From Candidatus Phosphoribacter baldrii (GTDB taxonomy: Bacteria > Actinomycetota > Actinomycetes > Actinomycetales > Dermatophilaceae), in contig JADIZV010000001.1 in the NCBI GenBank assembly GCA_016704565.1, positions 496,001-560,000 on the forward strand: 64,000 nucleotides of DNA. Direction: 5' to 3'. The notes beneath the pieces were generated by a model. That model was not told the DNA's origin and made no database searches. It saw only the letters and a program-made list of their open reading frames with translations. How positions within the stretch are numbered: position 1 is the stretch's first letter; each line of letters begins with the position of its first letter. Shown here in pieces: positions 53,650 through 62,176 of the stretch. The position numbers and the translations under genes are program-made.

Positions 53650-53894
53650 TTGACAGGGCAACGGAATTCGGATACCAGTCCGTTCATGCCTAGCACTGTC
53701 ACGCAACTGAGCTGCACCGCGCCGTCCCATTGATCGGGACGATTCATCAGGAGTTCACCGACGCACGTCGTACCCCTAGGGGTATCGTGTCTCGTTCGTC
53801 ACATCTGCCGCACCGACGACCGCGGACGCCCCGAAACCCGGCGTAGCGTCAAGGCGTAAGCCCTTTCATTGGCACTCATGCGGGAGCCCTTCCA
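53650..53894 (+). promoter_or_regulatory. cyd control region with a perfect TACCCCTAGGGGTA palindrome
   Basis: A TTGACA at 53650-53655 with TACCAG 17 bp on (53673) is a candidate promoter right at the galE stop. At 53771-53784 lies TACCCCTAGGGGTA, a perfect 14-bp palindrome of the kind bound by CsoR/CstR family repressors (copper or persulfide sensors). The stretch ends with GGGAG before the cydA ATG. No gene is present. Confidence 0.6.
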
Positions 53895-55328
53895 ATGGAT
53901 GTCTTGGACCTTGCGCGGTGGCAGTTCGCCATCACGACGGTGTACCACTTCCTCTTCGTCCCCATCACCATCGGCGTCACGGCACTCATCGCCGTCATGC
54001 AGACCTTCTGGCACCGGACCGGCGACGACCGCTGGCTGCGGCTGACGAAGTTCTTCGGCAAGCTCTTCATGATCAACTTCGCCCTGGGGCTGGTCACCGG
54101 AATCGTGCAAGAGTTCCAGTTCGGCATGAACTGGAGCCTCTACAGCCGGTTCGTCGGTGACATCTTCGGCGCGCCGCTGGCCTTCGAGGCGCTGCTGGCC
54201 TTCTTCCTCGAGTCGACCTTCCTCGGCCTGTGGATCTTCGGCTGGGACCGGCTTCCCAAGAAGCTGCACCTGGCCACCATCTGGCTCGTGCACCTCGGCA
54301 CCGTGTTCTCGGCGTTCTTCATCCTCGCCGCGAACTCGTTCATGCAGAACCCGGTCGGCTACACGTTCAACGCGCAGACCAACCGCGCGGAGCTCGACGA
54401 CTTCGCCGCAGTGTTGTTCAACAAGGTGCAGCTCGCGACGTTCCCCCACGTCGTGCTCGGCGCCTACATGACCGCCGGCGCGTTCGTCATGGGCATCGCG
54501 CTCTACCACCTGCGCAAGCAGGCCCTCGACCACGGCCCGGACATCGCCATGTACCGCAAGGCAGTTCGGTTCGGCGCCGTCGTCGCCCTCGTCGCGAGCA
54601 TCGGCGTCCTCGTCTCCGGCGACGTGCAGGGCAAGGTCATGACCGAGGTACAGCCGATGAAGATGGCTGCGGCAGAAGGACTTTACGAGACCCGGGCCAA
54701 CGCGCCCTTCTCGATCCTCACCATCGGGTCGCTCGACGGCACCAACGCCAAGCCGATCCTCGAGGTCCCCGGCCTGCTGTCGTTCCTCGGCACGGGCTCG
54801 TTCACCGCCGAGATCCAGGGCATCAACGACATCCAGGCCGCCGAGACGGCGAAGTATGCCGCGAACCCCCTCACCGCCTCGACGTCCTATGTCCCGGTCA
54901 TCTGGATGACCTACTGGAACTTCCGCCTCATGATGGGCGCCGGCTTCCTCACGATGCTGTTCGCCGCCATGGCCCTGTGGAAGACCCGCGGCCAGGGCGT
55001 CGTCACCAGCGGCATGTGGAAGCACATCGCCATCTGGACGCCGCTGCTGCCGGTCCTGGCCAACTCGTTCGGCTGGATCTTCACCGAGGTCGGACGCCAG
55101 CCCTGGATCGTCAACGGGCTGATGACCACCCAGACCGGCGTCTCCACGACCGTCGACGCAGCCAGCGTCTGGATCTCGATGATCGTCTTCACCCTGCTCT
55201 ACGGCGTCCTCGCGGTCGTCGAGCTCAAGCTGTTGCTGCGCTACATCAAGCCCGGGGCAGTGCCGGTCGAGGCGCCCAAGGATCCTGCCGACCGGGCCGA
55301 CGACGAACCGTTCGTGTTCGCGTACTGA
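53895..55328 (+). CDS. cydA: Cytochrome bd ubiquinol/menaquinol oxidase subunit I
   Basis: 477 residues, nine membrane helices. Heme ligands: His in TTVYHFLFVPITIG, His in LATFPHVVLGAYMTAG, and the Met region before GWIFTEVGRQPWIV; FEALLAFFLESTFLGLWIFGWDRL holds the conserved glutamates. The Q-loop is short. High-affinity oxygen reduction without proton pumping. First gene of cydABDC. Confidence 0.95.
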   Translation: MDVLDLARWQFAITTVYHFLFVPITIGVTALIAVMQTFWHRTGDDRWLRLTKFFGKLFMINFALGLVTGIVQEFQFGMNWSLYSRFVGDIFGAPLAFEALLAFFLESTFLGLWIFGWDRLPKKLHLATIWLVHLGTVFSAFFILAANSFMQNPVGYTFNAQTNRAELDDFAAVLFNKVQLATFPHVVLGAYMTAGAFVMGIALYHLRKQALDHGPDIAMYRKAVRFGAVVALVASIGVLVSGDVQGKVMTEVQPMKMAAAEGLYETRANAPFSILTIGSLDGTNAKPILEVPGLLSFLGTGSFTAEIQGINDIQAAETAKYAANPLTASTSYVPVIWMTYWNFRLMMGAGFLTMLFAAMALWKTRGQGVVTSGMWKHIAIWTPLLPVLANSFGWIFTEVGRQPWIVNGLMTTQTGVSTTVDAASVWISMIVFTLLYGVLAVVELKLLLRYIKPGAVPVEAPKDPADRADDEPFVFAY

Positions 55329-55376
55329 TCCACACGGCATACGAAACCCACGTCACACGAAAACTATGGACTGACA

Positions 55377-56450
55377 ATGGAACTCACGACACTCCAGATC
55401 GTCTGGTTCGTGCTCATCGCCGTTCTCTGGATCGGCTACCTCGCCCTGGAAGGCTTCGACTTCGGCGTCGGGATGTTGCTGCCGATCCTCGGACGCAGCC
55501 ACCAGCGCGGGGCCGCGGGCGAGGCCGACGCGGAAGCCCGCAAGCGGGTCATGCTCAACACCATCGGACCCGTCTGGGACGGCAACGAGGTGTGGGTGCT
55601 CACCGCCGGCGGCGCGATGTTTGCGGCCTTCCCGCAGTGGTACGCCACCCTGTTCAGCGGCTTCTACCTCGCGCTCGCCCTCATCCTCGTCGCGCTCATC
55701 GTCCGGGGCATGGGTCTGGACTACCGGCACAAAGTCGACTCCGACACGTGGCGCAAGCGCTGGGACCTGGCCATCACCGGAGGCTCGTTCCTCGCTGCTC
55801 TGCTCTGGGGTGTGGGCCTGACGAACATCGTCTACGGGACTCCGATCAAGGCCAACCCGGCGGTCAAGGGTGACTACCTGTTCGACGGCAACCTGTTCAC
55901 CCTGCTCGGCATCGTGCCGCTCCTCGGCGGGCTGACCTTCGTCGGGCTCTTCCTCACCCACGGAGCCTTCTTCATCGCACTCAAGACCGACGGCCCGATC
56001 CGCGAGGATGCCCGCGTGCTCGGGGTCAAGGCCGGCCTGGTGACCGCAGTCCTCGCCGTCGTCCTCTTGTTGGCGATCAACCTGCGGCACGGGTCGCTCG
56101 TCAGCTGGGTCGGCACCGTCATCGCCGCGGTCGCCCTGCTGGCCGGCATCCTCATGGCGAGCAAGGGACGCGAAGGCTGGGCGTTCGTCGGCACGTTCGT
56201 CACCATTGCCTTCGCGGTCGTCGCCTACTTCGGGGCGCTGTTCCCGAACGCGATGCCGACCACGCTTGCGACCGGCGCCGACCTCACCCTCGCCGCCGCG
56301 TCGAGCACCCCGAAGACGTTGACGATCATGACCTGGGCCGCCGTCGTCTTCACGCCCATCGTCCTGCTCTACCAGGGCTGGACCTACTGGGTGTTCCGCA
56401 AGCGGATCGCCGTCCACCACATCCCCCAGCCGGTCGCCGTCGGCAAGTGA
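55377..56450 (+). CDS. cydB: Cytochrome bd oxidase subunit II
   Basis: 357 residues, eight membrane helices. The GIGYLALEGFDFGVGMLLP-like start (WIGYLALEGFDFGVGMLLPIL), IGPVWDGNEVWVLTAGGAMFAAFPQWYATLFSGFYLAL are classic CydB. Structural partner of CydA. Starts 48 bp after cydA, an ATG preceded by ACTATGGACTGACA with poor ribosome-site match. Confidence 0.95.
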   Translation: MELTTLQIVWFVLIAVLWIGYLALEGFDFGVGMLLPILGRSHQRGAAGEADAEARKRVMLNTIGPVWDGNEVWVLTAGGAMFAAFPQWYATLFSGFYLALALILVALIVRGMGLDYRHKVDSDTWRKRWDLAITGGSFLAALLWGVGLTNIVYGTPIKANPAVKGDYLFDGNLFTLLGIVPLLGGLTFVGLFLTHGAFFIALKTDGPIREDARVLGVKAGLVTAVLAVVLLLAINLRHGSLVSWVGTVIAAVALLAGILMASKGREGWAFVGTFVTIAFAVVAYFGALFPNAMPTTLATGADLTLAAASSTPKTLTIMTWAAVVFTPIVLLYQGWTYWVFRKRIAVHHIPQPVAVGK

Positions 56451-56503
56451 GGGCCGGGTGAACGCGCGGGCGCGTGCCGCGCGGCTCACCTAGCATCAGG
56501 CTC

Positions 56504-58192
56504 GTGCGACCGATCGACCCACGGGTCTTCCAGACCCTCCCCGAGGTCCGCCGCATCATGGCGGGCCTCGGGGCGTTGGGCGTCGGCCAAGGCCTCGCCG
56601 CGGTCGCCCAGGCGTTCGCCGTCTCGACCGTCGTGGTCGCGGTCGTCCGCTTCGGTATGCCGGGTGCTCCCGGCCTCCTGCCAACTCTCGTCGCGCTCGG
56701 GGCCGTGTTCGTCGTCCGGGCCGCGCTGGGAGCCCTCGCGGAGATGTATGCCGCACGGGCCGGCATACGGGTGTCCGCAGCCCTGCGGGAGCGCCTGCTC
56801 GGACGGTGGCTGTCGCAGCCGGTCGACCGGACGCCCGAGCCAGCAGGTGCGAGCACCCTTGCCACTCAAGGGATCACGAGTGTCGAGCCTTATGTGGCGC
56901 GGTTCCTGCCGGCGCTGGTCGGCGCAGTGGTGCTGCCCGTTTTCGTCGTGGCGACGATTGCGGTCCTCGACTGGGTGAGTGCGGTTATCGTCGTACTGAC
57001 CGTGCCGCTGCTGCCGGTGTTCGCTGCCCTGATCGGGAAGGCGACCCAGGATCGGACTGAGCGCCGGTGGCGCGCGCTCACCGCCCTGTCGGGGCATTTC
57101 CTCGACGTGGTGCGCGGGCTGCCGACGCTCGTCACGTATGGGCGGGCTGAGCGGCAGGCCGACTCGATCCGCAGCGTGAGCGAGGCGCATCGTGCGGCAA
57201 CGGTGCGGACATTGCGGGTGGCGTTCCTGTCGTCGGCTGCGCTGGAGCTGTTGGCAACGATCTCGGTGGCGATCGTCGCGGTGACGGTGGGGTTGCGGTT
57301 GACCTACGGGACGATGGATCTCGCTCCGGGGCTGGCCTGCATTCTCCTTGCCCCAGAGGCCTATTGGCCGATCCGACGAGTGGGGACGGAGTACCACGCG
57401 GCCGCCGACGGCGTTGCCGCACTCGGGTCGGTCCTCGACGAGCTCGGCAACGCAGTTGATCCAACCACTGCTGGCAGCCCTTTGCCGTCCTCGGGCCGGC
57501 TCGGGTCGACGGCGACGATCACGAGCACGAGGCCCAGCCCAAGACCCGCCCAGGGCTCAAGCACGGACACCATCACGGGATCGTGCGCTGTGCTCAATGG
57601 AGTCACCTACCACTACCCCCGAGCCGAGCGGGCCGTGCTTGACACGGTCAGCGTGCGCCTGCCGGCGGCCGGCCTGGTCACCATCACCGGGCCGTCCGGC
57701 GTCGGCAAGACGACTCTGCTGGAGCTGCTTGCCGGGCTGCGAGAACCGACCTCCGGCTCGGTGGCCGCACCCGAGGCGCATCTGGTCAGCCAACGCCCGC
57801 TGCTCATCACGGGATCGATCCGGGACAACGTCACCCTCGGTGTCGACAACGCGCCGAACGACGATGCCCTATGGGCAACGTTGGACGAGGTCGGTCTCGG
57901 GTCTGATCTCCGCGGCCTGCCCGATGGGCTGGACTCACCCTTGGGCGACGACGGCTTCGGACTTTCGGCAGGTCAACGAGCCCGGCTGGCACTGGCTCGG
58001 GCGAGCTTGTCCGACGCTCCGCTCATCCTGCTCGACGAGCCGACCGCCCATCTCGACGAGCGCTCAGCAGCCCTGGCACACAATGTCATTCGCGCACTCG
58101 CACGCACCCGGACCGTCGTTGTGGTCACCCATCGCCCCGACCTGGTCGACCTCGCCGACGCCAGGCTCGAGCTGGGCGGTGACCATGTCTAG
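56504..58192 (+). CDS. cydD: Thiol reductant ABC exporter subunit CydD
   Basis: 562 residues from a GTG at 56504. Six-helix ABC membrane domain, then ATPase: Walker A GPSGVGKTT, signature LSAGQRARLALAR, Walker B LILLDEPTAHLD. With CydC exports cysteine/glutathione-type thiols needed to assemble cytochrome bd. The ATG of cydC lies inside its last codons (8-bp overlap). Contains two rare ATA Ile codons only where a GGCATAC word falls (for example 56762-56768). Confidence 0.92.
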   Translation: MRPIDPRVFQTLPEVRRIMAGLGALGVGQGLAAVAQAFAVSTVVVAVVRFGMPGAPGLLPTLVALGAVFVVRAALGALAEMYAARAGIRVSAALRERLLGRWLSQPVDRTPEPAGASTLATQGITSVEPYVARFLPALVGAVVLPVFVVATIAVLDWVSAVIVVLTVPLLPVFAALIGKATQDRTERRWRALTALSGHFLDVVRGLPTLVTYGRAERQADSIRSVSEAHRAATVRTLRVAFLSSAALELLATISVAIVAVTVGLRLTYGTMDLAPGLACILLAPEAYWPIRRVGTEYHAAADGVAALGSVLDELGNAVDPTTAGSPLPSSGRLGSTATITSTRPSPRPAQGSSTDTITGSCAVLNGVTYHYPRAERAVLDTVSVRLPAAGLVTITGPSGVGKTTLLELLAGLREPTSGSVAAPEAHLVSQRPLLITGSIRDNVTLGVDNAPNDDALWATLDEVGLGSDLRGLPDGLDSPLGDDGFGLSAGQRARLALARASLSDAPLILLDEPTAHLDERSAALAHNVIRALARTRTVVVVTHRPDLVDLADARLELGGDHV

Positions 58193-59891
58193 CCCCAGCG
58201 GTCACATCAGCGACATCGAGGCGGCGTTTGCAGCCTCCGCCCCAGGGATCAAGCGAGCGGCGGTCATCGGCGGTCTCGCCTCCGCCTCTGGCATCGCGCT
58301 CACTGCCACGTCCGGCTGGCTCATCGTCGCGGCGAGCCACCAGCCGGTCATCCTCACCCTGCTCGCTGTCATCGTCGCGGTGCGCACCTTCGGCATCGCG
58401 CGTCCGGTCCTGCGCTACGCCGAGCGGGTGCGCTCACACGACTCCGCCCTGGACCTGCTCGCGCGGCGACGGGTCGCGGCATACCAGGCGCTCGTCCCTC
58501 TCACCCCCGCACGGCTGGGCCGACGGTCCCGCTCCGGCGTCCTCACGACGGCGGTCGAGGATCTCGAGGACCTCGTCTTCGCGAAGGTGCGCGTCGTTGT
58601 GCCGGTCCTCGGGCTCGCTATCGCGGCCGCCCTGACCGTCCTCGCGCTCGGGCTGTTTGCGCCCGCCGGGTCGATCGTGCTCTTCACGGTCCTGGCCGCG
58701 CAGGCGGGCGTGAGCGCCCTCGGGCGGCGGCTTGAGATTGCAGCACAAGCGGATTGGCTGCGCGCCCGGGCCGACGTGGCGCGAACCGCCACGCTCGTCA
58801 CCGGGTATGCCGCGCAGCTGCGCGGGCTCGGCGCCGGCCCGCAGGCGTTGGGCTGGGTGAGAGACGCGCACCGTTCATTGGAGCGGGCGACCCGCCGCCT
58901 GGCCGCGGCCCGAGCTGCGGGAGTCGCCCTCGGTCACCTCGTCACGGGCGTCGGGACCATCGCGGCAGCGCTGGTCGCGCAGTGGGCGATGAGCGTCGGG
59001 CTCAACGACGCCGTGGCCGCCGTCGTCGTGCTCGCCCCGTTGGCCGTGGGTGATGCGTTTGTCGGGTTGCCAGATGCGATGGGCGCGTGGGCGCGAGCGC
59101 GGGGCAGCGAGGCCCGGCTGCGGTCCCTGCTCGACCAGCCTCCTGCCGTGGCCGACCTTTCGCCGGGTCGAGGTATGGAAAGCGAGGGGAACAGCGGGTC
59201 TGAGCTCGAGCTGGTCGGGGTGGCCGCGCAATGGCGAGCGGGGGACAGCGGTGACGGGACGGTGGGAGGTAAGCGAACGGCATACGACCTGAGCCCGGTG
59301 ACCCTGCGCGTCCCGGCGGGCGAGCACGTGGTCCTGACCGGAGCCAACGGGAGCGGCAAGTCGACACTCCTCGCCGTGCTGGCGCGGCAGTTGGATCCGG
59401 CGACCGGCACCTACCGTCTCGGCGGTGTGGACGTGACTCGTATGCCGCTCGCCGCCGTCCGCGCACACCTGGCGGTCGTCGACGACGAGCCGCACATTTT
59501 CGCGTCGTCGCTGCGCGAGAACGTCCGGCTGGCTCGACCGGATGCCGACGATGCAGCGGTCGAGTCGGCGCTGCGGGCGGCTGGATTGGGCGCCTGGCTG
59601 AACGGACTCGCTGATGGCCTAGACACCATGCTCGGGACCGGCGGACGTGGGGTGTCCGGCGGCGAGCGGGCTCGGTTGGCGTTGACTCGAGCCCACGTGT
59701 CGGGGCGGCCGGTGGTGCTGCTCGACGAACCGGTCGCGCATCTGGACCACGCGACGGCGGTGGCGGTGCTGGCAGATGTGCGCCGGGCCTTCGCGGGCCG
59801 GACCGTGATCATGGTCAGCCATCGCCCCGACGGAGTGGACGGGTTCGATCGCGTCGTGGACCTGGCTGAGCTTGCCGCTGCTTCGCTGTGA
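58185..59891 (+). CDS. cydC: Thiol reductant ABC exporter subunit CydC
   Basis: 568 residues from the ATG at 58185. Membrane domain begins IKRAAVIGGLASASGIALTATSGWLIVAAS, typical of CydC; ATPase with TGANGSGKST, VSGGERARLALTRA, and VVLLDEPVAHLD. An insertion of low-complexity residues (GRGMESEGNSGSE) precedes the ATPase domain. Forms the heterodimer with CydD and ends the cydABDC operon. Confidence 0.92.
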   Translation: MSSPSGHISDIEAAFAASAPGIKRAAVIGGLASASGIALTATSGWLIVAASHQPVILTLLAVIVAVRTFGIARPVLRYAERVRSHDSALDLLARRRVAAYQALVPLTPARLGRRSRSGVLTTAVEDLEDLVFAKVRVVVPVLGLAIAAALTVLALGLFAPAGSIVLFTVLAAQAGVSALGRRLEIAAQADWLRARADVARTATLVTGYAAQLRGLGAGPQALGWVRDAHRSLERATRRLAAARAAGVALGHLVTGVGTIAAALVAQWAMSVGLNDAVAAVVVLAPLAVGDAFVGLPDAMGAWARARGSEARLRSLLDQPPAVADLSPGRGMESEGNSGSELELVGVAAQWRAGDSGDGTVGGKRTAYDLSPVTLRVPAGEHVVLTGANGSGKSTLLAVLARQLDPATGTYRLGGVDVTRMPLAAVRAHLAVVDDEPHIFASSLRENVRLARPDADDAAVESALRAAGLGAWLNGLADGLDTMLGTGGRGVSGGERARLALTRAHVSGRPVVLLDEPVAHLDHATAVAVLADVRRAFAGRTVIMVSHRPDGVDGFDRVVDLAELAAASL

Positions 59892-59963
59892 CCGTTGGCC
59901 GCCACCCGTCATCGAGCCAGGCTGGCGGGAAGGCGGCGGCGAGCGAGAGTGCGAAGCGGCGAC

Positions 59964-60305
59964 CTACGGAGTCCGCTGGGTGGGCGCCTGCCAGCCCTCC
60001 GCGATGGCGCGCAGGGCGGCGAGGTGGGCCTGGAAGGCCTGCTCACCAGTCGGCGAGAGGGCGAGCCAGGTGCGGGGGCGTTTGCCGACATAACCCTTCT
60101 TGACGTCGACATAGCCGGCCTGTTCGAGCAGGGTGACCTGTTTGGAGAGCACCGAGTCGCTCACCTGGACCGTGTCGCGGACGGCTGAGAATTCTGCCGA
60201 GTCAACCTTGGCCAGCGCGGCCACGATCGAGAAGCGGATGGGCGAGTGGATGACGTCGTCGAGGCGGAACCGGGCGTGTGGTGCCTGCTCCGCGCGCTCG
60301 GTCAT
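59964..60305 (-). CDS. Winged-helix DNA-binding protein (HTH_34/MarR-like)
   Basis: 113 residues from the ATG at 60305. HSPIRFSIVAALAKVDSAEFSAVRDTVQVSDSVLSKQVTLLEQAGYVDVKKGYVGKRPRTWLALSPTGEQAF is a winged helix of the type often paired with a small membrane protein. The start overlaps the upstream gene's stop by 4 bp. An earlier ATG at 60395 lies inside that gene and is less likely. Probable local autoregulator that binds the AACAT-N8-ATGTT palindrome upstream of the pair. Confidence 0.85.
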   Translation of the reverse strand: MTERAEQAPHARFRLDDVIHSPIRFSIVAALAKVDSAEFSAVRDTVQVSDSVLSKQVTLLEQAGYVDVKKGYVGKRPRTWLALSPTGEQAFQAHLAALRAIAEGWQAPTQRTP

Positions 60306-60778
60306 CGGGCCCGCCGGTGGACCACGACGCTGGCGATGACGCAGGGCAGGGCGGCAACGACGCTCATCGCGAGGACGACCGACTGGCTCGGCCACGGGGT
60401 TTGGTGGCCGAAGATCCAGGCGATCCCCGCGGCATACAGGGTCATGGTGGTGACGAAACCGGCGTTGTAGACGCGCTGGAAGCCGCGCGGAATCGCGCGG
60501 GCGCGGGCCTTGACGGCGAGCAGGAGAGCGAGGGCGGCGCAGTAGCTCGACATGCTGATGGCGAAGCCGACGTTGTTGCCGACCGAGAGGGTGGCCCAGC
60601 TGAGGTAGAGGATCGCGCCGACGATGAGGCCGACCCCCGCGACGAAGGCGCTCAGCAGCGTGAGGTCTCGGGCGGTGACCGGGGTCGTGGCCGATGCCTG
60701 GTCCAGGGCCGCGCGGGCCTGCGCGGCGGTGACCTCGCCGGGAAAGGCTTCTTGGTCGCTCGTGCCTGTGGCGCTCAT
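60302..60778 (-). CDS. Small four-helix membrane protein
   Basis: 158 residues from the ATG at 60778, which stands 5 nt from GGAGG (an adjacent ATG at 60781 is only 2 nt away). Membrane helices: LTLLSAFVAGVGLIVGAILYLS, FAISMSSYCAALALLLAV, YNAGFVTTMTLYAAGIAWIFG and VVLAMSVVAALPCVIASVVV. No named family recognised. Translation coupled to the winged-helix gene after it, an arrangement common in actinomycetes, where the regulator may control the membrane protein. Confidence 0.75.
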   Translation of the reverse strand: MSATGTSDQEAFPGEVTAAQARAALDQASATTPVTARDLTLLSAFVAGVGLIVGAILYLSWATLSVGNNVGFAISMSSYCAALALLLAVKARARAIPRGFQRVYNAGFVTTMTLYAAGIAWIFGHQTPWPSQSVVLAMSVVAALPCVIASVVVHRRAR

Positions 60779-60855
60779 CATGGCCTCCGGTGGGAAAGGG
60801 GTATGCCGTGGGTGGTCAGGCGTGGGGAGGGGTGGCGTTGTGCTGGTGGTTCGAG

Positions 60856-60895
60856 GTTAGAACATTACTTTCCATGTTGTCAAGTAGTTTCTAGG
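60856..60895 (-). promoter_or_regulatory. Promoter and operator of the membrane protein/regulator pair
   Basis: On the minus strand TTGACA is followed after 16-17 bp by TCTAAC. Between them lies an inverted repeat AACAT-N8-ATGTT (plus strand 60861-60878). This is one of the few AT-rich patches in the region. An operator inside a promoter spacer implies repression. Confidence 0.6.
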
Positions 60896-60936
60896 GGAGG
60901 TTTGGGCTGGCCGCGGGCAGGTGATTGGCTGAGGCC

Positions 60937-61453
60937 ATGAGGGCTGATGACGCCGCGGCATACAGCGTGCGACCGGTGCACGTCGAGATGGTCTGCACGG
61001 GGAACATCTGCCGCTCCCCCATGGGCGAGGTCATTTTGCGCGCGATGCTCGACGAGGCTGGCCTGACCCACGTCGCGGTGGGGTCGTCAGGGACCGGCAG
61101 ATGGCACGTCGGCGAGGGCGCCGACCCCCCGGACGGTCGCGGTGTTGCGGAGGCATGGGTACGACGGATCGGCCCATAGGGCAAGCCAATTCGACGCGGG
61201 AGAGTTCGGGGCGATGGACCTCGTGTTGGCCGCCGATCGGGGCCACGTCCGGGAGCTGCGCCGCGCGGCTCGACGGCCCGAAGACGCCCAGAAGGTGCGG
61301 TTGCTGAGGGAGTTCGATGCTGGCGCGGTCGCCGCGGGGACGCTTGAGGTCGATGACCCGTGGTACGGCGGGGCGGCCGACTTCGAGCGTTGCCTCCGCG
61401 AGGTGGAGGCCGCGTGCCGGGGTTTGGTCGATCACCTTCGCGGATCGGCGTAG
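60937..61453 (+). pseudogene. Low-molecular-weight protein tyrosine phosphatase, one-base frameshift
   Basis: The first frame from the ATG at 60937 carries the P-loop CTGNICRSPMGE and runs into HVGEGADPP. The correct continuation RTVAVLRRHGYDG...HRASQFD and VDDPWYGG (catalytic Asp) lies one frame away to the stop at 61453. The frames join if one C is removed from a run of six (61125-61130). This is either an insertion that inactivates the enzyme or a homopolymer base-call error. All active-site residues exist across the two frames. Confidence 0.85.
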
Positions 61454-61546
61454 CTCGGTTCGGGGCCTGTGGATAGCCTCTGCGAGGCTTGCGGGTGACA
61501 TGTCAGACTTGCCGGGTCGGTGAGTTGGACTCGGGAGGCACCTGCC

Positions 61547-62176
61547 GTGGTTGCAAGGACGTGGCGGTATGCCGCCGGGCTGGCGTTGCTGGGTGCGTTG
61601 GCTGGGGGGTTGGTCGGGTGCACGAGCAGCCCGGCCGGGCCGGGATCCACGAGTGGCCCGACCGGTGGGGCAACCTCGGTTCCGGCGACCTCGACGGCGA
61701 CCTCGCCGTCAAGTGGGACGGCGACGGGGTCAGCGACGGGGACGTTGCCGTATCCGGCGGACGTGCCAGCCGAGGCGCGGGTGAACTCCCCGGCTGGGGC
61801 GATGGCGTTTGCGCGGCACTTCTTCGCTCAGGTGAACAAGGCCTACACCACCCCTCAGGCTGGCCTCATCGCCCCGTTGTCCACAGCCAACTGCAAGTCA
61901 TGCGCTGCCTACGAGAAGCATGCGGCCGACTATGTCGGAAGAGCTGTGAGATACGACCGACCGGCCATCGTTGTTCAAGAGATAACTGTCTCGCCGGAGA
62001 CTGAGCCGGGTGCGACGCTTCTTCTCGACATTGTCGTGGAGCAGCAGGCCGCTCGGTTGATCGACGCGGGGAGCCGGGTGGCTGAGTCATTTGAACATGC
62101 GAGGGGGATCGTCGTGCTTCATGTCGTCCGCAGCAATGAGACGTGGCTGGCGCGAGAAGTGCAGGTCCGATCATGA
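61547..62176 (+). CDS. DUF6318-like secreted lipoprotein
   Basis: 209 residues from a GTG at 61547 preceded by GGGAGG at 8 nt; a GTG 27 bp upstream would lengthen the signal with charged residues. YAAGLALLGALAGGLVGC is a lipoprotein signal with lipobox; then a Ser/Thr/Gly/Pro linker of about 50 residues; then the domain AMAFARHFFAQVNKAYTTPQAGLIAPLSTANCKSCAAYE, the DUF6318 pattern with a CxxC. Surface protein of unknown role. Stop overlaps the next start by 4 bp (ATGA). Confidence 0.75.
   Translation: MVARTWRYAAGLALLGALAGGLVGCTSSPAGPGSTSGPTGGATSVPATSTATSPSSGTATGSATGTLPYPADVPAEARVNSPAGAMAFARHFFAQVNKAYTTPQAGLIAPLSTANCKSCAAYEKHAADYVGRAVRYDRPAIVVQEITVSPETEPGATLLLDIVVEQQAARLIDAGSRVAESFEHARGIVVLHVVRSNETWLAREVQVRS

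Noticed and set aside
53799..55340. 513-codon minus-strand frame opposite cydA
   Set aside because: Shadow of cydA; composition of charged residues without any domain.
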